64,000 nt of DNA, taken from Clytia hemisphaerica. Taxonomy: Eukaryota > Cnidaria > Hydrozoa > Leptothecata > Clytiidae. The notes under the pieces were generated by a model that was not told where the DNA came from, searched no databases, and saw only the letters and a program-made list of their open reading frames with translations. The DNA lies in NCBI GenBank assembly GCA_902728285.1, contig CACVBU010000939.1, forward strand, positions 434,001 through 498,000. Reading direction: 5' to 3'. Shown here piece after piece: positions 40,401-52,400 of the stretch (the stretch's first letter is position 1; each line of letters starts with the position of its first letter). A program made the position numbers and the translations under genes.

Positions 40401-43400
40401 AGATCCAGATATAAAAGCCTTTAATGTTTGAACTAGCAATTTTCTTAAAAAAAAGACCGTGACACTTAAAGGGTTAAGCGGTTCAAACATTTTTTATCTA
40501 TTATAAAATCTTTTCCTAGTTTTGCTGCATTTCAATTTCGTTAGCTGGTATTAGTAATTGGTATTAGTAATTGGCATGCGATTGTCTCTGGTAGGCTGAA
40601 ATGGTGGAAGAAATAATATTTCCTACATTTACATTTTTCTTTGTGAGTAGCTTATCATTTTATTCTTTAAAGTGATCTCTAATTTATGTTCAGACTTAAT
40701 CCGACTTTGTAGGAAGGTGTATTTATATCAAATTAATTAGGGCAACCAATTGACTTCCATAATAATTGGAAGATTCGCATCGTTGTATATTTCCGGAATG
40801 TTTTTATTGAAACGCCTATGGCTTCCTTGCATGCACAAGAGTATTTTCAAATTAAATTTCATTGCTCTTCCATTTGCATCTCACCAATCCTTTGCATTTA
40901 CAGTGACACCTCTGATTAGCGGACACCATCGAGGAAAGGGGTCAGTGTCCGCTAAGCCGGGGAAAATGAAATTGTCCGCTAATCAGAGATGTCCGCCTTT
41001 TAGAGTGACCGTTAATTAGAGGTTTTACTGTATCTATTTCTTGGAGCCGTTTTTCATCATATTTGGCCCTTTCCTTTGCCTCCCTTACCCGATACTTAAT
41101 AATCTGAAACCCGTGAACAATCATTTCTGCATTATGTTTCTCTCTTTTTACCATGTTTCTCGTCTTTTCTTCTCTATTTTGAAAGTGTTCCTGCCAAAAA
41201 CTCTGTAACTGGCAATACGAAAATGTTGTAATTTCCACTCAACAGGACGGAATTCTATTTACAGGTAAAGTAATGGCATCACTACACTTTTTTTTAGATT
41301 CTCCGTTATTTGTACGGAATGCAAAAATAGGATTTTATCGTTACGGATCTGACGATTATTTTTCATTTCTTGCATTTTAAGCGATCCAGGTCTTCATCAT
41401 CTGTACATCCTAACGTTGTGCTAGTTTGAGATGGCGAAACTGCTTCGAAAAGACGGACGTTTATGTTAATTAACGGATATACATTGAAGAAAGGAAAAAT
41501 TTTCAAACCTTGAAAGTTATGATAAAGACTTGACACAATATCTATTAGTAGGGGGAATTTTGTTCGATTTTCTAGAATCGCTTGACTGTTTTGTTAGAAG
41601 CACTTGTTATACATTTTTGGAAAGCTAAGGGGTAGGGGAATCAAATTTACTATGTTTCCAATTTTTTTTCGGACACTTTGGTGTGATTTTCGGACAAATA
41701 TGACGGTCTCAGGCAAAAATCATAGGGTTAAAAATTAACGAAAATTTTAGCTCGAGAAAACGGAGACCTGTTGTATATTTTTTTGGAAAGCTCTCAAAAA
41801 ATTAAGATTAGAGATACATTGCAAGTATAGGTGATTTCTGTACCTAACTCGAGATATTAACCCTTGAAAACCGTGTTTTTCAGCCAGAAACAGCTGTTTT
41901 GTCCAGTTTTTGCGCTTTTAGAAGCTCAATATCTCGAGTTAGGTACTGAAATCACCTATACTTGCAATATATCTCTAATCCTAATTTTTTTAGAGCTTTC
42001 CAAAAATATACAACAGGTCTCCGTTTTCTCGAGCTAAAATTTTCATTAATTTTTAACCCTATGATTTTTGCCTGAGACCGTCATATTTGTCCGAAAATCA
42101 CACCAAAGTGTCCGAAAAAAAAATTGGAAACATAGTAATTTCGATTCCCCTACCCCTTAGCTTTCCAAAAATGTATAACAAGTGCTTCTAACAAAACAGT
42201 CGAGCGATTTTACAAAATGCCCTCTACTATATGTTTCAAACTCAGAGTTTATTATAAACTTTTTATTATTATCAAACTCACTCTTTATTATAGGTAGGAA
42301 TGCTCTATTAACTTATCGAGCACTCTATGAGGAGAAGATTGAAAAAATCTTTCTGGTTATCAACTTATGGAGAAAAAGTACCAGTAGACGATGCTTCGTC
42401 ATCTGAGCTCTTTAGAATACCGATTCTTACCAAACGCCTAGATAGATTCTTCTCGGGAGACCCCCTGAAAAGCCACGAATAGATATCAAATAGAATTATA
42501 GGTATGCTTTATCAAAAGAATCCTGATTAATTTTTCACAATTGTACTTTTAATTGAGCGTGATTGAACTGAGATAAAGCCCGGGGGGGGGCAGCTGGGCA
42601 AAAGGACCGACGGGTATGTGCGGGCACTAAGGGTGTCTTTTTCAAGGCACCTCAAATGCACTGTAAGGGTCGGAAAAACTAGAGATGCACTGTAAGGGTA
42701 GAAATTTCAGAAAATTCTTGAAAAATCTAGATATTTTGACCAAAATTGCTAGAATTTTGACCATTTTTTGCACGAAAGGGATCGAAAATAAGGGGGAAAA
42801 TGCACTCTAAGGGTATGATTTTCACTGATTTTTGCTGCACTGTAAGGGTGCAATTTTAAAAGCCAATTTTTGGCCCGCACATACCGTCAGTCCACAAACC
42901 CAGTGCCCCCCCCCCCCCGGGAGATAAAGCCTTCACAAAGTTCTAAGAGAGAATCGTGTTGCATTGAACTTTGTTTGAAATTTATTTCAACTGACAGCTC
43001 AGAATAACAAAAATCAATCTTTTGTCCCAAATTTCCAGGAAAAAAAGTATGAGTAGAAGGTCAGGAGTGTAAAATCAACTGCGCTGATCTGACTGAATTG
43101 ACGGATTAAAGGGTAAAACTTCTATTGGATTCGGTAGATGAAGTAAGGTCAAATCCTAGACAAATTTTTCTTTAAAGAAAACAAGGTCATTTTTAAGTTC
43201 TTGGTACGAGTTTAAATACGATTTGAAATGATTACAAAATGAAAACGTTGGCTACAGGAGAGCTTCCCCTCCTTTAAATCCATTGACGAATATATACGAG
43301 TTTAGCATGGAAGGGGTTAAAAGGTACTTAAAAATAACCCATTAATTAGAATAAAAATGAATTAAATGCAGTTAAGCACATTCTAAAAACATTAATCAAA

Positions 43401-46400
43401 AGTTTCCTCTCTGGTAACCCAACAAGTTTGTGAGTTTTTGATTTGTTTGTGAGAACAAGATAATTTGTTAAAGTCATATGCTGATATTATGCTTGTCTTC
43501 TGACATCTGCTGGCGAAAGTGTAATTGAATTTTAAAATATTGTCACAGTATGCCTTGTAAAAAACTACGGTTTAGTCTTTTTTTGTATTATCAAAATTTA
43601 TGTAACCTTGATGTAACCTAAGATTGGATTGAAAACACCTCAACGTTTTTCGACACTAAACCAAACATCGCCTTTGGGAAATTGGGAGCGCGATTTGGGG
43701 TCTGGAATCAATTCATCCACAGTTTTCGAACACGGGATGACTTTATATTTACTCAACATGCGGGCCACCACAATTTTCACTTCCATGGTGGCAAAACGTT
43801 GCGCAATACAATTTCTCGGACCGTGTCCGAATCCACCGGACGCGAACGGGTGTCTGTCAGCTTTCTTTTCGGCACTGAAATTCTCAGGGTCAAAAACATT
43901 CGGGTTGGAGAAATATTTCTCATCTTTTACAATACCAGTGACGGGAAAACGGACAACGATATCTTTCGGGATGACCATTTCAGTGCCTGGAATTTTGTAA
44001 TCGTTAACTGAACCACGTTCCAAGTGGGTCACAGGATACATTCTAAGACTCTCTTGGAAGAATTTCTCCATATACGGCATATTCATGATAGCAGCGTAAT
44101 CGAATTGATCAGAGCATGTTGACTCGATACTTTCTTTGATCTCTTGGTAAAGTTTCTCTTGGCAATCCTGGTTTTTAGCCAAGAAATACATCATCATGGA
44201 GGAAGTACTTGAAACAGTATCAACACCAGCGATTAACATGATCAGGGAGTTCGCGATGACAATTCTCTCGATTTCGTCTTTTTGTCGTTTCGTTTCTTCT
44301 GACTTTTCATTTGTCTTGATTTCTTCATTTTCCTTCTGAAGGATATCGAGACAAGTATCAATAAAGTCATTGCGTCTCTCCCCACTCTCCTGGCGTTCTT
44401 TGATCGCCTTCCTAACAGCTGCAACAAAAAAACCCTCTCCTTTCTTGTCAAGAAGCGGCCAATCCAGTTTCCTCAATAAACTTGGGAAAAACAAAAACAT
44501 TAGGAAAGTCAAAAATATCTTGATACTCATTGTTTTGCCAACCATCAAGTCTGCGTTCGTCTTGAAGATGCTGTTAGTCTCATTGACGCTATCGCTCTCA
44601 TAACCAAAACCTGTGCTTACAATCACATCTAATGCATAGTTTCGCAATAATTCTTTGGCTTCGATTTCTTTACCAACATTTTTCTCTAGAAAGATATCGC
44701 AGTGATCGGCAATTTTGTGTATGAGCGGAACCATGGCTTTTAGTTTCCCACTGGTAAAAACAGGTGTCAGTGAAGCTCGAACACTCTTCCATTGCTGGCC
44801 ACGCAGTTCAGTTAGCATTACTGGTAGATATCGGTTGTTCTTTGTGTGAGGATTATAAGCGTTAGAAGATGCCGGCTTTCTTTCCATAAATTGGTCAAAA
44901 TCTTTCACCAAAACTTTCTTAGCAATATCCAAGTCTCGAATCACGATGCTTGGGCGACCAAATAATTCATACGTCCCAACAACAGGGGCATCTGGGTAAT
45001 TCTTGTAAGCATGGTCCGTCATTTGGATGAAAGCGATTTTCTGCTTGAAGAAATCCCACACATGTTGACTTCCAAATGGAAAGGTTCCAGGATCAACAGG
45101 AATACCTCGACGCTGCCAAAATGTCATTCTATGTCTGACAAAGAAATAAAAGGCTGTAAAAGCCACGATAAACGCAGCTAACAATATCTGCCACCACATT
45201 ACGCTAAATCTTCTTGCTTGTTCTGTAGCTCTTTTTACTGTTGGCGAAAGCTCTGTAAACTTAAAATTTAGATTGTAAAAACTGTTATTGAAATGCAAGT
45301 TTTCTCGTGCATCCTGTTTATATAAAAGTTTCAAGGTTTGATGAAATCATCAAATTTCAAAACATGAAACACTCTCCTTTTTTAGAAGAAGGTTTTTGTT
45401 GACTGTTCCATAAAATTGATGATTTCCTTCAGAGAGCTTGTTAGCAAAAACCGCAGAAAATCGTTAATGATAAAAATATCAAGATGAGTGACATAATACA
45501 TGCTTTACTGTTGATGAAGGAAGCACTTTTAATGAAACAGAGAGAGAGCTGATAAAAGCTTCCTTGAAAAACTGTCATTAAACAATGATACAATCCAGAG
45601 CTTTAATTAACTGTTTTGAAACTCGATATTATCATTTCTTAACATACCTTAACCCATCTCCCTTTTTTTATTAGGGGAAGCATGCTCAACGGCAAAAAGG
45701 ATGGTCTGTTAAGTTGCGTTGCGTTTTCACGGAAAATCAGTATCTGTCCTTGTTCGTCGTTAATGGAGTATTACATACCTTCTAGCAATCTCTGGATCCC
45801 TTTTTTGATATGAAATACCGATCATAAACCTTAATTTGAGACAAATAAGTTCTTATTTTGTTCAATTTTTTAAAAAGTAAAATTTTTTGTGCTTTGTGTT
45901 TCCTTAAAGCAGTTTTTCTGCTTGCATGCAGAAAACGCAATGAGAATTAATCACTCCGGGTGGAGAGTATTGCCGGATAGTCCCTCTATCGGATTCCCAC
46001 TCAGCACAAATTCTCAATTTAAGACGGGGGGTTAAAAATCAAAATTTTCTGACAGAATTTTTTATTTATCTGTGTTTTTTTTTAATTTGAATACATAGTT
46101 AATAAAGCCAAAGGACAATGAATTTAGTGCAGGGTGACTTTCTTAACCAAAATTTATCCCTCTTTTCAAAAACACAAACCAAAAATTTCTAGGCCTCGTA
46201 GTTTTTGTGATTTTTTACAAAGTGTTACCCCCTGTATATTTTAAACAGATTTCCAAAAGGACAAATAGATTTACGCACCCGAAATTCGGTTCGGTAAAAT
46301 CCCGTGGACCAATCAGATCACGGTATTCGTTTTCCCGCCATTCCAAAAAGTATTTTTTTGAAGCGGCGGTAGTACAGTCAAGATTTTTCAGAGCTGTAGA

Positions 46401-49400
46401 AAGAGTGTCTCTTTACAGGCTTGCAGATCAACTAACTTCTATAATTTTTTACATTGTTTTTACCTTCTACAAATTGTGTACATGGATACATCAAAATATA
46501 TTCTATAATCATATTGGGTTTGAAGTCTTCTATTGACGTGGTAAGTAAAAATCGATTTACTTTATATTCTTTTCTGGCTCTGGGGTATCCCTACTCGCTA
46601 CTGTACTTTTGTTTTGTTTGCCTAAATAAACTCACCTGTTATCTTTTGACTGCAGTTATTTCAGCTGTTTGCCCTTTTTGATGTATAAGAGATTTGATTA
46701 ACTAGGTAATATGTGCTTAGGATTCTTGCAAATTAAATGAGAAATGATGTTGAACTATAATATAAACACAAAAAAATGCATCCTAATCCCAACCCAAAAT
46801 GATACTAGACCAGGGTCAACCAAAGCATAACCAAGTAATGGTTTAAGCCTTGGAACTCGACTGACTAGGTTGACCAATAATCATTTTGGGATACCCTTTC
46901 TTTTTTCTTAATTTTCAGAGCTTGACTAAAACCGTGAAGTCGGCCTCGCCTCGGGTAACTTGCATTGCATCAGTGGAGGGAAACATGCATAGCCATCAAA
47001 TGACAGGTCATTCAGATGAGGGCTATGCATGTTAGCCTCCACTGATGCAAGTTAGCCGATCTCACTGTAATCACTAAGGGGATCCATCCAAACTCATATT
47101 TTCCACAAACAAAAACGTTGATATTGGGCGCTCAGAGGGGTGGGGGTGATGGCAGTTATGATGGAGGTTTACTCGTTTCCAAGAAATTTTCACTAGAAAT
47201 AATAATTATAGAGAAGTTCTTTCCGTTCCAAATGTTACTTTGTCATTTCTGCTTTTTGTTCGCTTCAGCTTTTTTGAAAACCAAAACAAACGACCAATGT
47301 TTAAGTCTCTGGTTCTCTTATCTTGACGGGCTGCACGACTCTTGAGTTTTTGCAGACGGCCGGTTTGTTTTGCAGTGATATATATTACAGAGAGATTTCT
47401 GTGAAAAAGTTCAGAAATAAGCTTCTTTTTTTAAAAATGAACTACGGAAAATAAAGATGGCGGAGAAAACAGTGTTTGAATATTTACAGCAACAAAGCTG
47501 ACAGAGGGTTGAATAAACGTAATTAAAGTTTTAATGCCACGATAACGTTAATCGAAGGGGGTTAGGGGAAGGTTGAATTTAGAACCACAACGATACACAA
47601 TATGAGCCATAGGAAAAATTAAGATGACTGATGAAACAATGAAGCGTAGAGTTAATTATCTTGAAATTAAGTTTAATTGCCATGCAACGTTATGGAAGGG
47701 ATGGAAGGAGCTGTTTGAGTTTGGATGGTGCCCCTAAGTAAACACAATTTTTTCCCAGAAAACTAGTAGAAAGATTCCAGAAAAATAATCAGAATCTCAG
47801 TGTGGGAAGTGGCATCTTATTGTTGTATTATGTATTTTTACTTTTATCAGAACGATGGAATCTTCCCTGCTTGATCCTTTGGCATGTGGCTTTGCTAAAG
47901 TTGCTGTTTTCAAGATGCTCATCGATGATCCTAAGTCACTAAATTTGGCACACTTGTTCCTTAGGTGAATATCTGGGGTATTTTTTTCATTTTTTGAAAA
48001 TTTTGATTTTTGGGGCCTGGGGACAAGTTTTTCGCCAAAACGAGGCTAAAACTTTGGGGCAGCCTGTAGACTTCAAAAATTGTTCGATTTGGCTGAAATT
48101 TTGCACACTTGTTCCTTGGGTGAATATCTGGGGCTCTACAATTGGGCCTATGAATAGTTTGAAGGCACTGAAGTTGAGCCCAGTGCGTTGCGCACGTTCG
48201 ACTATGTAAAAAACATAGAAATATAAGGAAAAAATCCAATGAAAATCTGTAAACACGGCGATTTCCGGCATTTTCAACCGGAAAAAAAAATTCTCAAAAA
48301 TCGAACTGGGCCATGTTTTGAGCGTTGCGAATACGCATCTTTCTGCAAAACGATGCTGTTTTGATCTAAAAATGCACAATGGTAAGCTGATGGTTGCTCT
48401 CCAGGTGATCATTACAGCTGCAAGAAAAAACGTAAACAGTATGGGGCCGAGAATATCCCCTTGCTTCACGCCAATGGTACATGACATTATATGCGTGACT
48501 TCGTCTACGGTGAATTTAAAGGTGAAGTTTTCATGTAAGGATTTAAGAAGACTGGTTAATTTAGGTGGAACTCCAAATTTCTCTAAGATAAGCCATGGTA
48601 ACTGCCTGGGTGCGATCGAAAGCCTTGACTAGGTCAAGAAAAAATACCCAGGATTCTTTTCCGTGTTCTCGTCGTTTGTGAAGGGCTGTTTTAACTGTAA
48701 AAATGGCATCAATGCAGCCTCGATCAGGTCTAAACCCACATTGCGGTTCGTGGTCAAGATTTTCTTCGATTGGTAATAGGCGAAAATGTAAAATGATTGC
48801 AATTATCTTGTAAGCAGTCTCAAGTAACATGATCCTACGATAATTCTTTGGTAAACCAAGATCGCCTTTCTTTGGTAGAATCGTCAAACGTCCTACATTC
48901 CAGTCATTAGGTATATTTTCAGTTTGCCAAATTGAAAGTATGATGTTGGTAAGAGCTTGACTGGTTCCTAGATGATCAATCAAACATTTCCATATTTGTG
49001 GTTGTATACCAGAGTCTCGTGGAGAAGTGTTCTTTAATTTTTGTATAGCTTTTCTGATTTCATCCTCAGTTGGATCATGGTCGCATCCTTGAACGATGTC
49101 GTGATGAGGGATGGGGTCGAGAACGGATACATTAAAGTTTTCTTCTCTATTGTAGAGATTGTTGAAATGTTCGTAAAAGACAGTTGCATTTTCTTGAGGA
49201 GTGGAACATAAGGTACCATTTGGTTTTTTCATTTGTCGAGAAACTGAATGTTTTGGTTTTGAGAGTCCGTGATTAAGAGCTTTGAGGGATTCTCAAGCTG
49301 GTTTCGTACCATGATGACGATTGAGTCTTGAACAGTGATTTAAAATCCAATCGTTTTTCGAAAATTATTATTCGTTATTGAAAATTGAATTATGCTTGAT

Positions 49401-52400
49401 GGTGGGCTATTAATAATGTTTTTGAATGAAAAAACAACCAATTATAAGGAAAAAATCCAATGAAAATCCATCAAAAATCGAACTCGGCCATGTTTTGGGC
49501 ATTGTTAATACGCAGAAAATCAGAAAAAACTAATGATAAAATCTCGAGAAGATGCCAAAAAAACCCGTGAACAATCATTTCTGCATTACGTTTCATTCTT
49601 TTTACAATGTTTCTCGTCTTTTCTTCCCATTTTTGAAAAGTTTTTCCTGCCGAAGCCCTGTAACTGGCAATACGAAAATGTTGTAATTTTCTCTCAACTG
49701 GACGGATTTGTATTTACAGATAAAAAATGGCAGCGCTTCGCTTTTTTTTTATTATTCTCCGTTATTTGTACGGAATGTAAAAATAGGTATTCATCGTTAT
49801 AGGATCTGACGATTATATTTCATTTCTTGCATTTTAAGCGACCCACGTCTTCTTTCATCATCTGTACATCCTAACGGTGTGCTAGTTCGAGATGAAGAAA
49901 CTGCTTCGAAAAGATAGAACTTTATGTCCGGATATACATTGAAAGAAAGGAAAAATTTTCAAAGTACGTATAACCTTGAAAGATTGAAAGGGGAGGGGAA
50001 TTAAAAAAATAGATTAGATAGCCTAGATAGATTCTTCTCGGTATACCCCTCCACCTGGAAAGCCACGAATAGATATCAAACAGAGTTACGAATATCAGAA
50101 TAACGAAAATCAATCTTTTGGCCCAAGTTCCCAGAAAAAAATATATATGAGCAAAAGGTCAGGGGTATTAAAGCGACTGCGCTGATCTGACTGAATTGAC
50201 GGAATAAAGAAAGGGTGCAGACGACAAAACTTCAATCTGATTCGGTAGAGGGCTAAAGTCTTAGAAAAGCTTTTCTTTAAAGAAAACAAGGCCATTTTTA
50301 TATTCTTTGTACGAGTTTAAATACGAGTTCAAATGATTTCAAAATGAAAACGTTGGCTACGGGAGAGCTTCCCCTCCTTTAAATCCATTGACGAATATAT
50401 ACGAGTTTAGCATGGAAGGGGTTAAAAGGTACTTAAAAATAACCCATTGATTAGAATAAAAATGAATTAAATGCACTTAAGCACATTCTAAAAACATTAT
50501 TCCAAAGTTCCCTCTCTGGTAACCCAACAAGTTCGTGATTTTAAATTCAAGGTCTATTTGAATGGATTCGATTAATAGAATTAATTAAAGGTAAAAAAAA
50601 TTAAAGTAAATTTATGAATTTAGATTTAATATACAAGCCTTTAAAAATGCTATAAAACTAATTTGCAAAATTCAAACAAGATATTCGAGCTTATATAATA
50701 TAAATGAAACCTAGCGTTAATAACAAAACAAGAAGAAACCCTGAGAAGAAGATAATAATTTGTTTAAGTCATATGCTGATATTATGTTCTTCTGACATCT
50801 GCTAGCGAAAGTGTAATTGATTTTTAAAATATTGTCATACTGTGCCTTGTAAAAGCTACGGTTTAGTCTTTTTTTTGTATTATCAAAATTTATGTAAACT
50901 TGATGTAACTTAAGATTGGATTGAAAACACCTCAACGTTTTTCGACACTAAACCAAACATCGCCTTTGGGCAGTTGGGAGCGCGATTTGGGGTCTGGAAT
51001 CAATTCATCCACAGTTTTCGAACACGGGATGATTTTATATTTACTCAACATGCGGGCCACCACAATTTTCACTTCCATGGTGGCAAAGCGTTGCGCAATA
51101 CAATTTCTCGGACCGTGTCCGAAACCACCGGACGCGAACGGGTGTCTGCCGGCTTTCTTTTCGGCGCTGAAATTTTCAGGGTCAAAAACCTTCGGGTTGG
51201 AGAAATATTTCTCATCTTTTACAATACCAGTGACGGGAAAACGGACAACGATATCTTTCGGGATGACCATTTCAGTTCCTGGAATTTTGTAATCGTTAAC
51301 CGAAGCACGTTCCAAGTGGGTCAAAGGATACATTCTAAGACTCTCTTGGAAGAATTTCTCCATATACGGCATATTCATGATAGCAGCGTAGTTGAATTGA
51401 TCAGAGCCTGTCGACTCGATACTTTCTTTGATCTCTTGGTAAAGTTTCTCTTGGCAATCCTGGTTTTTAGCCAAGAAATACATCATCATGGAGGAAGTAC
51501 TTGAAACAGTATCAAAACCAGCGATTAACATGATCAGGGAATTCGCGATGACGATTCTCTCGATTTCGTCTTTTTGTCGTTTCGTTTCTTCTGACTTTTC
51601 ATTTGTCTTGATTTCTTCATTTTCTTTCTGAAGGATATCGAGACAAGTATCAATAAAGTCATTGCGTCTCTCCCCACTCTCCTGGCGTTCTTTGATCGCC
51701 TTCCTAACAGCTGCAACAAAAAAACCCTCTCCTTTCTTGTCAAGAAGCGGCCAATCCAGTTTCCTCAATAAACTTGGGAAAAACAAAAACATTAGGAAAG
51801 TCAAAAATAATTTGATACTCATTGTTTTGCCAACCATCAAGTCTGCGTTCGTCTTGAAGATGCTGTCAGTGTCATTGACGCTATCGCTCTCATAACCAAA
51901 ACCTGTGCTTACAATCACATCTAATGCATAGTTTCTCAATAATTCTTTGGCTTCAATTTCTTTCCCCACATTTTTCTCCAAAAAGACATCGCAGTGATCG
52001 GCAATTTCGTGTATGAGCGGAACCATGGCTTTTAGTTTCCCACTGGTAAAAACAGGTGTCAGTGAAGCTCGAACACTCTTCCATTGCTGGCCACGCAGTT
52101 CAGTTAGCATTACTGGTAAATATCGGTTGTTCTTTGTGTGAGGATTGTAAGCGTTAGAAGAGGCCGGCTTTCTTTCCATGAATTGGTCGAAATCTTTCAC
52201 CAAAACTTTCTTAGCAATATCCAAGTCTCGAATCACGATGCTTGGACGACCAAATAATTCATACGTCCCAACAACAGGGGCATCTGGGTAATTCTTGTAA
52301 GCATGGTCCGTCATTTGGATGAAAGCGATTTTCTGCTTGAAGAAATCCCACAAATGTTGACTTCCAAATGGAAAGGTTCCAGGATCGACAGGAACACCTC

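Larger units (their letters stand above)
41107..45683. repeat. Segmental duplication unit 1 (contains P450 copy 1)
   Basis: Direct duplicate of 49,561-53,100. Homology starts at AAACCCGTGAACAATC and ends at TTAGGGGAAGCAT. Coding parts are nearly identical and flanks differ by indels. Unit 1 additionally carries a 684-bp foldback element (41,546-42,229) and a G/C-ended element (42,581-42,920), each with target-site duplications, so these arrived after the duplication or were lost from unit 2. Confidence 0.9.

Noticed and set aside
43629-44011. Plus-strand frames of over 100 codons opposite the P450 genes (also 50,921-51,504)
   Set aside because: Mirror frames of the real P450 coding strand, repeated because the genes are duplicated.
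45200-45334. N-terminal extension of P450 copy 1 upstream of MWWQILL
   Set aside because: The longer frame begins at a TTG codon and overlaps the promoter-proximal region (TATA box at 45,317); the membrane anchor begins at the internal ATG.
46207-46681. 109- and 75-codon frames in the spacer between duplication units
   Set aside because: Hydrophobic AT-rich composition only; no homologue recognised.
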